NCBI GenBank assembly: GCA_024516155.1
Contig: JAJJXM010000001.1
Location: 496,001 to 560,000 of the forward strand
Reading direction: 5' to 3'
DNA: 64,000 bases
DNA from: Pyronema omphalodes
Lineage: Eukaryota > Ascomycota > Pezizomycetes > Pezizales > Pyronemataceae
In this document: positions 48,726-61,151 of the stretch, piece by piece
How positions within the stretch are numbered: the first letter of the stretch is position 1
Layout: the number at the start of each line of letters is the position of its first letter
The notes under the pieces: model-generated
What the model was told of the DNA's origin: nothing
The model's input: only the letters and a program-made list of their open reading frames with translations
Databases searched by the model: none
Position numbers and translations under genes: made by a program

Positions 48726-50303
48726 TTACTCTGAAATCCAGAGCTCCTCAATATCATCGAACCCTTTGGGCTCTGACTCCAATGGCCACATATTCTCCAA
48801 CTCCTCCTCGTCCGGCTCCTCGGGCCAGACTTCCTCCAACCCCGCCGGAACTTCCCCGTCCACATCCCTCTTCCCCATCCCCGCGTAATCCTGCCTCCAT
48901 CCACCTGTCCACTTCTCCCACTCCCAATCAATCTCGTCCCAATGCCCCTCCATGGCACCTCTTTCCAGCCAATTCTTCTCAACGATTGACCTCGTAACGG
49001 CCTCGGTGGCGAAATCCAAGATGGCGACTCCCATGGGATGTCCACCACCATTATCCCACAGAAACTTCACCTCATTGTATAGCTTCTTCCAGACGTATTT
49101 GGTGATATTTTTCGGGCCCCACCAGAACCAATGTGCCATAGTAAAGTGGTTTAGAGTGATGGGAGGTATGGCAGCGTCGGGGTTGAGATGAGGGTGCTGG
49201 ATTCCAAGGACCAGCTTGAAAAAGTCCTTGATTGTCTGGACTTTCTTCCTCCAGAACTTGCCACCCTGCGGCTCCCAGTCGTCTTGGACGATCAGCTTCG
49301 ATGTATCAGTCCAGCGGATGAAGCTATTGTTATTCGTTAGCATAAACCGTAATGAAAGAGCGCTGAATCAGGAAGTAGACTGTGGAACTCACCCTGGAAC
49401 ATCTCCGCCGGCATTAGCCTGCAACGGGATAATTTTCCCTCTGGCCTCTCCAAGCGTGGGAATACCATCTCCCATGTAGAGTCGTTTGGAGAAGAAATCT
49501 TTCGTATCCGGGTTCTCCTCCATATACCACCTCATCGTGTCCCAGAACTCCTGGGTATTTCCATTATGTCCCTTTCTTGAGGACTTGTCATGGCAGTTGT
49601 TGCACGCCATGCGAATGATTAGTGTTTCGTCTGGAGAGACTTCATAGAACCTCTCCAACGTCCGGATGACTCGGGTAAAGCTGAAGTCGAGCTGGGCCAG
49701 GCCGTGGTGAAGACGGAACTTGTTGTGGCGGTGCTCCAAGCGAAGGTCGAGGTACCGCACTCCCTTTTCTAGTTGTTGACGAAGAGAGTTATGTTGGCAT
49801 TGCCATCCAAAGATCTGCGTGGGAATCGGGTATGTGGCGCGGTAGGCCATTGTGTTGTGGGTACCGGGAAGGCTAAGGGAGGAGATGGGGACAGAGTCTG
49901 AGATCTTGGACTGCCAGCGGACAAGGTCGAGAGGTACAGAGCCGGGAGCGGAGGGAGGTTTCGTGTGCTTTTCTTTGGGCTCCTTGGTTTTTTTGGATTG
50001 GTTTTGGGGGGAGTCCAGCGTGGAATTGGCTGGTACAGTGTAGTTGTTGGGAAGGTCGAAAGGCTCTGGGGAACCAGTAGTGATGGGTGCGGTTTCCTCC
50101 GATCCTGAGGAGACATGTGTCGATGAGTGTATCTCGCTGGATGAGGTGGCGATTTTGACAGTATCTGGGTCCGCCAAACTGTCTGATGCGATCTCATCCA
50201 TTAATGAGTCAAAAACGGAATTTGTCCGCGGTTGGTTTGGGGGGATCGCTAGCCCTGCAGAGAATTGCAAAAGACCCACTGCGAGAATAAGCATCGACTT
50301 CAT
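48726..50303 (-). CDS. Secreted PI-PLC-like phosphodiesterase, 502 aa (right-arm copy)
   Basis: Exons are 50,303-49,393 and 49,323-48,726, with the same intron position and length (69 nt versus 70 nt in the left copy). The protein is 502 aa, the same as the left-arm copy, with about 14 substitutions by eye and no indel. Most changes are in the linker (SLADPDTVKIA, HVSSGSEE) and in the last 50 residues (PDEEE, EPKGF). The signal peptide, SLPGTHNTMAY and KFRLHHGLAQ are unchanged, so both copies should be functional. One change breaks the third C-terminal W-P repeat (EELWISE instead of EELWPSE). The upstream region (to about 50,880) also matches the left copy, so the promoters are shared. Function as for the left copy: secreted phosphodiesterase, substrate unknown. 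Confidence 0.9.
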
Positions 50304-50921
50304 GATGGTTGTGGTAAAAGAGACGATGGAATTAAATGTTGAGATGACGGAGAAATCTAGAAGTCCTCGCGGAAACCCCCCATTTAATACTCTGTAGCGG
50401 CCACTATGAATCCGGGAAACGGGCAGTGACTGCTATTCTGTCATAGCAGGACGTCACTGTCCGGCGCGAACATTCACGCGCCAAAATCGAGGGTGGGTCT
50501 CCGTGAATGAAGCTTTAGCCGTTATCTCTGGGGAACTCTGGTTTGTAATGTTTGGAATTTACCCCCAGTTGAGGAGATGAAGGTAATCGAGTGACCTCAC
50601 GTGAAGATGTTTGTGAATGCTTGCTCTTTCCAGAGAAAGTGCTATATACATCTAAGCCATCGCCTATGCATATTTTTGCCATATGAATACGCTATAGTAA
50701 GTTTTGCATGTTGAGGAATTTCCTGTTTGTTGTATTTTCCTTCCTCTACAACGATACACAGATTCCCATATCTCCTGACTTCCTCGAACCGTAGAGTCTC
50801 TGCACCTCGACGGCAAGCGAAAACAAACGAAGCTTCGCGTTTATGTGTGTACCACAGTCTGGCCTCGAGCTAATACCTTAGCGATTGTTTTCTCGCTCGC
50901 GGTTCAACGCCCCAACTTCAT

Positions 50922-51133
50922 GGTGACGGACACTTGGTCCGGGTAGCGTAACCCCCGACGGTGACTACTATTTTTCCACCACAATTCATCAAATCACAAA
51001 ATCGCCGCATCAGATTACTGAAAACATGACATTCTTTCGCTGGATTTAAGATAGATAAATAAATATTCATTTTTTGTGGAGAAAGAACTGTCGCCGTCAG
51101 GGGTTACGCTACCTGGACTAAGCGTCCGTCACC
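50922..51133. mobile_element. MITE, right-arm copy (about 212 bp)
   Basis: It opens GGTGACGGACACTTGGTCC and closes CTAAGCGTCCGTCACC, with GGGTAGCGTAACCCCCGA in the inverted arms. It is the orthologous copy of the element at 18,908-19,124, at the corresponding place in the duplication. No coding capacity. Confidence 0.75.
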
Positions 51134-51699
51134 GTACCAAGTCCGTAGAAAGTAGCAAAACTACAGGCAAAGGGCATCTACGGCATACAAAAGCACCACC
51201 TGGTGCACCGTGTTCACGAACCATTAACCTCATCCGAGCCCCGACACCCAAATAATTGAGCACAGTTGAACCTATCATTAGATCAATGATGTAAAATGAT
51301 CAACTCCCCAACAAGTTAGTTAACTGAGTACCTAACTCCACCACTGGAGATGCGTCGGTTACTGTACACCGGTAGAGCTAGAGAAACCTCGACAACCGCG
51401 GATTCTGGGAGCCTCTCGGACCGATCGTCTACTTCTTTCCCCTATCTCGGAAGTCCGGTGAAAACTGCGTTGTAGAATCTCAAGTCACCCTGACTTTCTC
51501 CCTATCAACAAGTGAAAGTCCAGCTAGATTTTTAGATGAGACGATCATGGAAGTGGGGGGTAGTGACGGGGTCGGGGTTGCTTTTTTTCTGAAGAGGTTT
51601 TACAAATTCATTTCCATTACGAGATAATAGTACACATATATTATTAAACCTTGCTCCATCGTTAAATTCCCGCGTCTGGTTCTATGATAAGACCCGCCA

Positions 51700-53970
51700 C
51701 TCCTTCTCAATAATAGTCTCGAGAAGGCGCTCTCTTGTAATCTCCTCCCGGGCCTTGCTACGGACGACCTCTCAAGAGCAATCGACTTCCTCCTTGAAAC
51801 GAGATGGGAGTTCCTTCCAGGTGGAAGTTGAACAGAACGGTGGAGACGCGGTTAGATATTCCCCAAACATCATCCCATCACATCACCCAGGTTCTCTATC
51901 GAAATCCGCCGGAACACCCCGTCTTCATCCGCCCACACTACCACTACTGTCTCATGCCAACATCAAGTAAGATGTGAGATTCTTACAATCTCAATAGCTG
52001 GGCAATCTGCTTCTCGATTGATAGTGTCCGGATGGGAATTATCTGGCACTACTTATCATCGATGATCCTCTGTTGTCGTTCAAATTAGGTCAGTCATGTT
52101 ACCGGTGGCGTATGGCGAAGAGAAAACTTACGAGATTCTTATTACGAACTGCCAAGACACAGAGAAAATATCAAGGTGAACCGGTTCGGTATCTCATTCA
52201 AGTTATGTTGATTTGAGCAAGCATTGGAAGCTAATTCTTTTCACTGATCGCATTAGCCATATGCCCATAGTCGAATATTCAGTATCAAGGAGTTAACATA
52301 CTATACCACGCATCTCATAGAAAGGTTCACGCCTTTGTCGTGGATATCAGCCCCCCTCAGCCCGAGAAGAATGATACAGGCTCCTAGATGTCGACTACCC
52401 AGCGGCTTATTAGTGATCCTACAACTTGAGAGTTAGGGAGGAAAACACTTACCGCCACACACAGCCCCTTATAGTAGTTGCTGGTTTTCTTGATTCCGTC
52501 GGCTCGTTGCTACTGAGTCCAGCTTCATTTTTGTTGCCCGAAGGTACTCTCCACCTTCGACTCAACCCAAGTGGGTTCAGAGGTCAGAAGAGAATCCACC
52601 CCCACCCCCCTCATTTTTCTCTTCGAACCCTTATTTGAAGGCTAAAGGTTACCCTGCCACCAAGCCCACAAGACAATAATACGTTGTACAAATTCACAAG
52701 TCATTTCATTGTCACCAGAGTCATCCCCAGCGTGTCATCATCATCAGAGTCATCCTTCTACCAAGCGCTCCGATTATCAGACTCATGAGCTTTTATCACA
52801 CGAGAGGAAAGGGGAAAGGACTTACCTGGGAAGGCAAAAGAGTGACTCAGGCGTGATGCTTTCGGCGAGGTAAAGATGGCAAGCCAAAGCGATGGCCTTC
52901 TTGTCAAATTATTAGGCTCGGAGTTTGCCTTCATTTTGCGGGGAGGTTATAGCTGATCATGTGGATCACCTGTCAGTGAAAGCCAGTTAGCTTCTGACAA
53001 TGTTGAGTCTTGAAATAAAGAAGAGTGGTGCATGTATAAGGTACTTACCGCGCAAACGAACGATTGGGTGGTTGAGACGATGGTAAGTTCGATTTCTACA
53101 CCTCAATTCCTGCGTGAAATTCTTAGCAGGTTGAACACAAGACAGATACGAGTAGAAAAATGAAAGGGATCTTACCAAATAGTAGGAAGGCCATGACGAC
53201 GTTCTCATTATGTCTCGCGGAGGATTTAGTTGAATAGATAGATAATCTAGACATATCAGGGATGCTTTTGAGCCTTCAGGTGGAGAGAATGTAGAGATGA
53301 AGGATCGTAGGACACAGTGCCGGGGTAAGAGCCGGGGCATGAAGTACATACCGAAATCATGCCGTACATAAAGCAAGCAGAGAACAAACCAGCCAGCAGG
53401 GAGATGAGACCACAGTCAGGAATATCATTCGAAGTGAACCCCGAACGAAATACTTGATGCGTCTTATCTCCCGCGGCTGATTGTCTGCAGCTTAAATTTC
53501 ATCTTTCGCAGCTTAGATGACAGGTTGGAGACCCAGTTCCTTGATTAGTGGATAGTGATTTGGCTTTCTAGATAGTGATGTTGTTGATTCTGCAGTTATT
53601 AGTAATAGGCCTACAACGCAATTGATGTAATAAACACCCCCATGACGTCTGATACGACGCGACGCGTAACAGCTTCAGATGGATAGAATTTACTCACTTG
53701 TGCCATAAAAATGAATCTATTTCCTAGCAAAGTTGCTTTCTTATGCACCTAGGCGACTGATAGAGGATGCATATTGACTCGGGTGAGTTGTTATCAATCG
53801 ACGCGTTTTGTGCCTGCTGTGCTTGGTGTTTGTTGTGTAGCAGTGATGCAGAAGAGAAGAGGAGAGTAAGAAGAAAAGGAAGGGAATTTTCAGTTGTTGT
53901 CTGGGCAAAGGCCGCCCTATTTTGGATTTTTCGATTTTTGTGGGAATAGTATAGCGGGTGATATCATGTG
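51700..53970 (-). pseudogene. Tandem spliced-gene-like unit, copy 1 (right arm)
   Basis: On the minus strand this unit has a pyrimidine-rich leader (about 53,890-53,830). It has a frame GDKTHQVFRSGFTSNDIPDC near 53,470 continuing CGLISLLAGLFSACFMYGMI to a GTATGT donor at 53,351. Further donor/acceptor-like pairs follow: GTAAGA to ACGCAG, GTAAGT to TGACAG, and GTAAGT after CCTTCCCAG. These signals are shared with copy 2 (54,180-56,460). In copy 1 the exon after the first intron meets a stop within six codons, and a downstream acidic stretch (GATGACTCTGATG...) is frameshifted relative to the left arm. No family is recognised. I call it a decayed gene, but a spliced noncoding RNA is equally possible. 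Confidence 0.4.
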
Positions 53971-54179
53971 CAAGGGTGTGGATGTTCATACGGAGTCACT
54001 CGGAGTTGTAACGGAGGCTGGTGATGGGATTGGTTTTTTTTTATTCTCGAGGGGCCTTATAAACGTATTTCCACCAAGCGATAATACTACATATACCTTG
54101 AAAAACAGATTAATTTCCAGAAAGAGGTAACTGTACATGTATATTAAACCCTACAATTCCTGCGTTTGGTTCTATGATA

Positions 54180-56460
54180 AGACCCGCCACTCCTTCTCAA
54201 ACGTAGTCTCGAGAAGGCGCTCTCTTGTGATCTCCTCCCGAACCTTGCTATGGATGATCTCCCAAGAGCAGCCAATCTCCTCCTTGAAACGAGATGGGAG
54301 TTCCTTTCAGGTGAAAGTTGAACAGAACGGCGGAGACGCAGTTAGATATTTCCCAAACATCATCCTATCACATCACCCTGGTTCCCTATCGAAATCCGCC
54401 GGAACACCCTGTCTTCATCCGCTCACACTACCACTACTGTCTCATGCCAACATCAAGTAAGATGTGAGATTCTTACAATCTCAATAGCTGGGCAATCTTC
54501 TTCTCGATTGATGGCGTTCAGATGGGAAGTATCCAGTACTGCTTATTGTAGATCAGTTCCTATAATCGTTTCAGTTGAGTCAGCTATGTCACCAGGGGCG
54601 TATAAAGAAGAGTAAACTTACCGAGTCTTTATTTCGAACTCCCCGGACGAAGAGAAAATTATGTGCAGCTGTGGTTCAATCTCTCATTCAATTTAGGTTG
54701 ATTTGAGCAAGCATTGGAAGCTAATTCTTTTCATTGATCGCATTAGCCATATGCCCATAGTCGAATATTCAGTATCAAGGAGTTAACATACTATACCACG
54801 CATCTCATAGAAAGGTTCACGCCTTTGTCGTGGATATTAGCCCCCCTCAGCCCAAGACGAATGATTTAGGCTCCTAGATGTCGACTACCCAGCGGCTTAT
54901 TAGTGATCCTACAACTTGAGAGTTAGGGAGGAAAATACTTACCGCCACACACAGCCCCTTATAGTAGTTGCTGGTTTTCTTGATTCCGTCGGCTCGTTGC
55001 TACTGAGTCCAGCTTCATTTTTGTTGCCCGAAGGTACTCTCCACCCTGAACTCAACCCAAGTGGGTTTAATAGTCAGAAGAGAATTCTCGCCCACCCCCC
55101 TCATTTTTCTCTTCGAACCCTCGTTCGAAGGCTTGAGGCTCCCCTCAACCAGACACGCACGACGATAATACGTTGTACAAATTCACAGGTAATTCCATTG
55201 TCATCTTCATTATCCTCGGCGCGTCATCATCATCGGAGTCATCCTTCTGTCAAGCGCTCCGATTATCAGACTCATGAACTTTTATCACACAAGAGGAAAG
55301 GGGAAAGGACTTACCTGGGAAGGCAAAAGAGTGACTCAGACGCGATGCTTTCGATGACGTAAAGATGGCGTGCCAAAGCGATGGCATTCTTTTTAAATTA
55401 TTAGGCGCGGAGTTTGCCTTCATTTTGCAGGGAGGTTATAGCTGATCATGTGGATCACCTGTCAGTGAAAGCCAGTTAGCTTCTGACAATCTTGAGTCTT
55501 CAAATAAAGAAGAATGGTATATATATGGTACTTACCGCGCAAACGAACGATTGGGTGGTTGAGACGATGGTAAGTTCGATTTCTACACCTCAATTCCTGC
55601 GTGAAATTCTTAGCAGGTTGAACACAAGACAGATACGAGTAGAAAAATGAAAGGGATCTTACCAAATAGTAGGAAGGTCTTGATAACGTTCTTATCATGT
55701 CTCGTGGAGGCCTCCGGTTGTTGGAATGGATAGATGATCTAGACATGTCAGGGTCGCTCTTCGGGGAGATAAAGTATAAAATACAGGATCATGGGACACG
55801 GGGTACAGGCCAGTGTACTGGGTACGAGACGGAGGCATAAAGTACATACCGAAATCATGCCGTACATAAAATAACCAGAGAACAAACCAGCCAGCAGGGA
55901 AATGAGACCGCAGTCAGGAATATCATTCGAAGTGAACCCCGAACGAAATACTTGATGCGTCTTATCTCCTGCGGCTGGTCTTCTGAAGCTTCCATTTTAT
56001 CTTTTGCAGCCTGGTAAACGATCAAAAGATCGAATTGGTTAGTTTATAGGTAGGGAGTGAGTTGAGTTTCCAGATGCTAATGTTGTTGATTCTGCAGTTA
56101 TTAGTAATAGGCCTACAATGCAATTGATGTAGTTAACATCCCCATGATGCGTGATACGACGCGACGCGTAACAGCTTCAGACAGATAGGGGTTACTTACT
56201 CATCATTCTATTATTATCACCCCATTTATCTATTCCTTAGCAAAGTTGCTTTATTATGCACCTGGGCGACTTAGGGAGGGTGCATATTGACTCGGGTGAG
56301 TTATTACTGATTGACGTGTTTGGTGTTTGCTATGTAGCAGTGATGCAGAAGAGAAGAGGAGAGAAGGAAGGAAAGGAAGGAAAGTTTAGTTGCTGGCTGG
56401 GCAGAGGCCGCCCTCTGTTGGATTTGTGGGATTTGTGGGAATGGTATAGCGGGTGATATC
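54180..56460 (-). pseudogene. Tandem spliced-gene-like unit, copy 2 (right arm)
   Basis: It repeats copy 1 with a period of about 2,490 bp (the TAGTCTCGAGAAGGCGCTCT landmark is at 51,716 and 54,206). The first conserved exon is open (GLISLLAGLFSGYFMYGMIS, about 55,911-55,852). Joining after the GTATGT intron to the exon after TGTCTAG gives IIYPFQQPEASTRHDKNVIK, then TFLLFGIEV and a stop, so this is the least damaged copy here. The acidic downstream stretch is again broken, by TGA in place of the TGG of the left arm. The start codon is not clear. Family unknown. Confidence 0.4.
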
Positions 56461-56951
56461 ATGTGCAAGGGTGTGTGTGTTCATGGGCAGTCACTCGGGG
56501 TTGTAATGGAGGGTAGTGACGAAATTAGGGTTGCTTTTGTTTTGATCTGGTTAAGAGTAAAACTAACGAAGATGTCCTTTTTTCTTTTTCCTTTTTATGG
56601 CGGATTGATGGGTGTAGCCTTGTAGGAGATTGCGGTGCCTCATTGGGTGGTCTTTGCCACGAGGACGGGATATATGATAGTCTTTTATCCCATGTAGGCC
56701 TTAAAGACCGCGAATGGTGTATGATTAAAATAAATTAATTACTTGATAAGTTGATTTTGTTCTGAAGAGGCTGGACTAATTCTTTTCCATAAAGAGATAA
56801 TTGTATCTATATCAACCCCACTCCCCCCACCCCCCCAATTCCCGCGTCTGGCCCACCATAAGACAAAACTCCCCACTCCCTCACGACCATAGTCTCAAGA
56901 AATCACCCCCCAAAACCATTTTAACCCCAACATCACCCCATCTTCACCCCC

Positions 56952-56982
<31 letters not shown>

Positions 56983-58222
56983 ACACACACATCCACCACC
57001 ATCAACCAATCCATGACACCCCCATAATCCCCAAAATCTCAAAATCCGAGCAATCCTTTTCTCAATTGATGGTTTCCAGATGGGAAGAGTAAGAGTTGCT
57101 TTATTGTGCTTTTGGATCTTGGAAGATTTGGGAGATTTGGAAAGGATGCTGGAGGATGCTGGACACGGGTGGGTTGGCATTGATTTATTTGTTTGGGGTT
57201 TGGTGTGGGGTGTGGTGTTTGATTTTCGCTGCGTTTGGGGTTGGGTGTTTGGTGTTTGATTTTTCGCTGTGTTTGCTGTGTTTTCTGTGGTGTTTGCTAT
57301 TTGCAGTGTGGCAATGATATAGAAGAGAGAAAGAGAGGGACAGGATCCACCGTTCGATGTATCACGTTCCCATATGAGAACCCAAATCCAGTAAAAGTCC
57401 GTCTACAGCAACCGGTCATCTATAAAATAAAGCAACAAGTATTTCAATTATCCAAGTTCTAGAAACCATTAACCAGGCATTCTCTCAGGAATGACAACTC
57501 CCAACCCATCATAATCTCATGCATAAACCCCCCCAATTCAATTCAAATTTTTTTTGTTCCCAAGATCTCATCATCTCATGTAACAAAAACAATGTGGATA
57601 AACCATTCCAGTTCAATTCACCTCAACTCCTCCCATCACAAAAAAACAATCTTTTTTTCTTCGCTCCTTCGCTTCTCCGTAATCCAAAGGCTCCAAGAAA
57701 CCAATCTTTTCTTCCCTGAAAAAGAAAATTGGTAAAAAAAAACACAAAATCCGTATAAAAAAAACCAAGCCAGCATAAAGCGCCATCCACGTACAAAAGA
57801 GGTGCAAAATGAGCAAAAATAAAGCGAAAAAAAAAAAACGTATAAAAAAGCAAAAAGCAAACGACGAGTAGTAGAAGTAGTAGTCTCTAAAGAAAGGTAT
57901 CTCAGAAAATATCAGATATCCTCCAGCATTGCAGATCTTGACCAATGCTCCTAAAGACCCTTCTCAAAAAACCAAAGCATACCCGTTATCCTTCTTTTCC
58001 GTATCCAACTATCGTATCAGAATACGAGAATACCACGCAATCTTCCATGCATCATGCATCCAACAAAGGAAATCCTCATCTGTATCTTCTTGTAAGATCA
58101 TCACCGTAACTAGCCGCCCTCCTCACCCCAGCCCTTCCTTCAGTCGCCACACCCTTCAAATCCTCAAACAATTCCTTCTTCGCTGTCCTCAAATGCGATC
58201 CCTTCTTCCTCAAGTGACCCTC
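56461..58222. other. Low-complexity intergenic region outside the right arm
   Basis: It holds a diverged third remnant of the tandem unit (TAGTCTCAAGAAATCACC near 56,890), a reverse copy of the dispersed repeat (about 56,685-56,740), a C-run of about 20 followed by (AC)n at about 56,947-56,990, and A/T-rich DNA with A-runs near 57,730-57,860. The 3' end of the J-domain gene is at its right. No gene is supported. Confidence 0.5.
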
Positions 58223-61151
58223 CTAAGGCTCTTTTGGTGATTGTCCTGGATGATCGATCTCCTGTTCCGGCTCCTCATAACCACTAGATTTTTGCATCTC
58301 TAAAATCTGGTCTCTAAGCTTAACCCATTCCGAAAGACTTTGCATGTGCCTATCTCTGTAACGAGAAAAGCTCTCATCCAATTTTTGGTCCTTCTCCCTG
58401 ACTCTCTGCATATATTTGACGATATCCTGAGAATCAATTACCTGTGTGCTAGATGCCTGCATTGACTTGGACGTCAACTCCGCGCGAAGAGAGTGAACGG
58501 CGGCCTCGTATTTATTCCATTGCTCAATATACGTGCCCAGGCCGTGGTAAAACCGGTTGTAGAGCTCCAAGTTAGTTTCATTGGGGATCTTTGGAATTTT
58601 GGGTGGCTTGGGAACGACAAATTTTTCCTCATATGGAGTGTGGGGGTGAAGGTTCCAAAATTCGGTCGGAATAGAGGGAATACTGGGCGGCATGGTGATG
58701 TTGGTAACTCCAGTCGTCGGTGCTGCTTTTCTTAGGCGAGCATTATGGGTGGCAAGAGGGCGGTATGATGAGGCGGTGGATTGAAATGGGAGAGCGTCTT
58801 TCATGCTATCAAAACCTCCTAGTCCAACATCCGCAGGAGAACGGCTGAGAGGTGGAACCTTCCCGAGGTCGGATATATTAAGCCCGCCATCGGTGGAACT
58901 CTGTTTAGGGTTTGCAGGAACTGGTATAGTCTTAGGAGTCCCGGTTGGTTCGGCGTCCATGGGCTCGGGGCCTAAGTTTGCGGTTGGTGAAGAGGTGTCT
59001 TCTTCAGTTTCAGTGTCGGAGCCTTCTGTGGGTAATGGGACAGAAGCCGGTTTCGGGCGGCCAACGGGAATAAACGCACGCTTCATGAGAGGCGGGGTGC
59101 GCTTCTTTTTTGCGGCAGAACTTGAAAGTGAGCTTGTTGGCTTCCAAGAGAAATCATAGTTGAGGATGTCGTGCAAGTTATTCAATAGGCCCTTTTTAGT
59201 GTTTGGATCGGGGGTTTTCCTTCCCATACCTGCCGCACGCTGTTGCTGGAGATTGGGTGGTGCCGAAGGAGGAGGCACAGGAGGTGCATTTTGTCGGTCC
59301 GTAGGCTGGGAGTGCGGCCTCAAGAATGGTCCTGAGCCCATGCTGGCTGGTTTATCGCCTGTGGGCTCTGGAGTACTGTTAGAGGTAAAATGACCAAAGT
59401 TTTTGGAGTCAGTACTAGTAAAGTTGATATCCGGATTCTTAGTAAAAGTCGGAGTTTGCTCATTAGGATTGGGTGAGGACTCGGCAAAGTCAAAGACATT
59501 AACTGATGGCTTTTGTCTGGAAACCGTTAGTACGAAGTTGATGAATTTGAGCATTGTAACTTACTGGTTCTCATGATCACTATCGGCATCCTCGGTTTTC
59601 TCTTCCGGATTAGGACTCTTGCTGGAAAGGTTAGGTGAGCTTATTGGTGACCCAAATGCACCCGGCATGTGATGTTTGGGCCTGCTTGACTGCGTGCTGT
59701 GTTTTGCAGTATTCTTTTCCTGTACGGGAGTACTGTTGTAGATATTGGGAGGTGCTGGGTAAACACCAGTTCCTTTATCCTCAGTATATGTGGTGCCTGA
59801 AGTGCCATTCTTGCTGAAGTAATCCTTATTCGATTGCGGTACATTTGGCGAGTTGATATCCGAAGGTGTAGCTTCCACCACATCAATATCATCTGCTGGC
59901 ATACTATATTTCGCATAAGTTTCATGCGCAGTAGGCATAGAATTGGAAAACTTTGGTGAACTTGGCGGATTCATAGAGGACCTTGACGTCCGCTTTGTAG
60001 GACCAGCGCTGGGGTAGTTGTAAGATGACCCACTCTTTCCGGTCCTACGAAGTGTCTCCTCTGCAATTCTCTCCAAATCCTCTTCTGCATAGTTATAAGA
60101 ATATGAATTTGTCGGCGTTGATCTTCTTTCATATGCACCATTGGACTCTGTAAACCTGGTATACGACGCTCTGGCAGCTTCCGCCCGTGCAGCTTCCGCT
60201 CGTGCAGATTCCGCTCGCGCAGCTTCCTCCCGGCGACGCTGTTCTTTAGCATGTTCTTTAGCCTCGTACGATTTTCTTTGACGAAACTCTTCCTCTTCGC
60301 GGGCCTGTTGCTCTTCCTTTGTTTGCTTCTCCTTCGCTTGTCTGATATAATCCGCTACGTTGAACCCAGCAGGCTGTGGGTTTGCGCTTGCGCTAGCATA
60401 TCTTGCACTGGTACTGCTCGAATGCGGGTTTGTACCTCCAGTAGACTTCGGTCTCGTTGACGATGACGACGAAGTTCCGTTTGTGCTGTAGTTTGCGGAA
60501 GTAGGATGTTGGCGACCCGCCGAAGTTCTAGCATAGGCACTCGTTTTTGGTCGAGACGAATAACCGTAATCGTCATAGTCCTGCGCCTTTGGTGTAGAAG
60601 ATGGGCGATATGCTCCAGATGATGAGAAGCCATATCCGGTCCCTGACTGACCCCAAGTATCGTAATCTGCGTATGAATATTTTGGCTTGGAGCTTGATTG
60701 ATGAGCAAATCCATCGGTAGGTGCTCGACCAGATGCTGACGTCCATCCTGGTGTAGAACCGGCGGCATAACGTTTCGCGGTACCGGATCGCCCTCCCGCC
60801 GCGGCTGCTTGTGCTCTCTGGGCTGCAGCTCGGTCCATTCCATGGTAGGGATTGTCTTCGTCGTACTTTGAGCGCTCCAGATTGTCTTTTAGGGTTTCGT
60901 ATGCCCGTCCGACTTCTTGAAAACGAGCGTTTGCATTGGGATCGTTGGGGTTCTTATCAGGATGTAGCTCCTTCGCTAAGTACTCTGTGTCAGAAGAAGA
61001 TCATGTCGTGGCAGTCTTGCAGTGGGCGGATATAGATTAACAAGAAACAGGAATGCATACCGAGCTTGTGAAAAGAACGTTTGATTTCAACATCCGTTGC
61101 ATGCCTCGTCACCTGTAATATCTTGTAGAAATCGACATCGCTAGGCGCCAT
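58223..61151 (-). CDS. J-domain (DnaJ) protein with long low-complexity region, 934 aa
   Basis: Exons: 61,151-61,061; 60,984-59,565; 59,516-58,223. The N terminus MAPSDVDFYKILQVTRHATD, VEIKRSFHKL(E)YLAKELHPDK and NPNDPNANARFQEVGRAYET is a complete J domain; HPDK is the Hsp70-activating motif (about residues 36-39). The J domain is followed by an Arg/Ala-rich helix (EEQQAREEEEFRQRKSYEAK, repeated ARAESARAEAARAEAARA), then long Ser/Pro/Gly-rich disordered sequence, and a C-terminal conserved-looking helical region (YEAAVHSLRAELTSKSMQAS, RYRDRHMQSLSEWVKLRDQI). J proteins deliver clients to Hsp70; no signal or membrane segment is seen, so it is likely cytosolic or nuclear. The two introns (76 and 48 nt) are canonical and keep frame. 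A shorter annotation starting at 60,838 would miss the J domain. Confidence 0.88.

Larger units (their letters stand above)
48275..54500. repeat. Right arm of the large inverted duplication
   Basis: Reverse-complement counterpart of 14,290-21,610. The inner end is near 48,275-48,350 (shared GCAATGCGCTGCGCGCGGAT-type segment); the outer end is at about 54,500, where it runs into a second tandem copy of the outer unit (to about 56,620) and a weak third remnant near 56,780-57,100. It lacks the 1.6-kb GGTGTTTA element and instead has a 183-bp SINE-like insertion. The PLC gene is intact in both arms. Confidence 0.85.
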
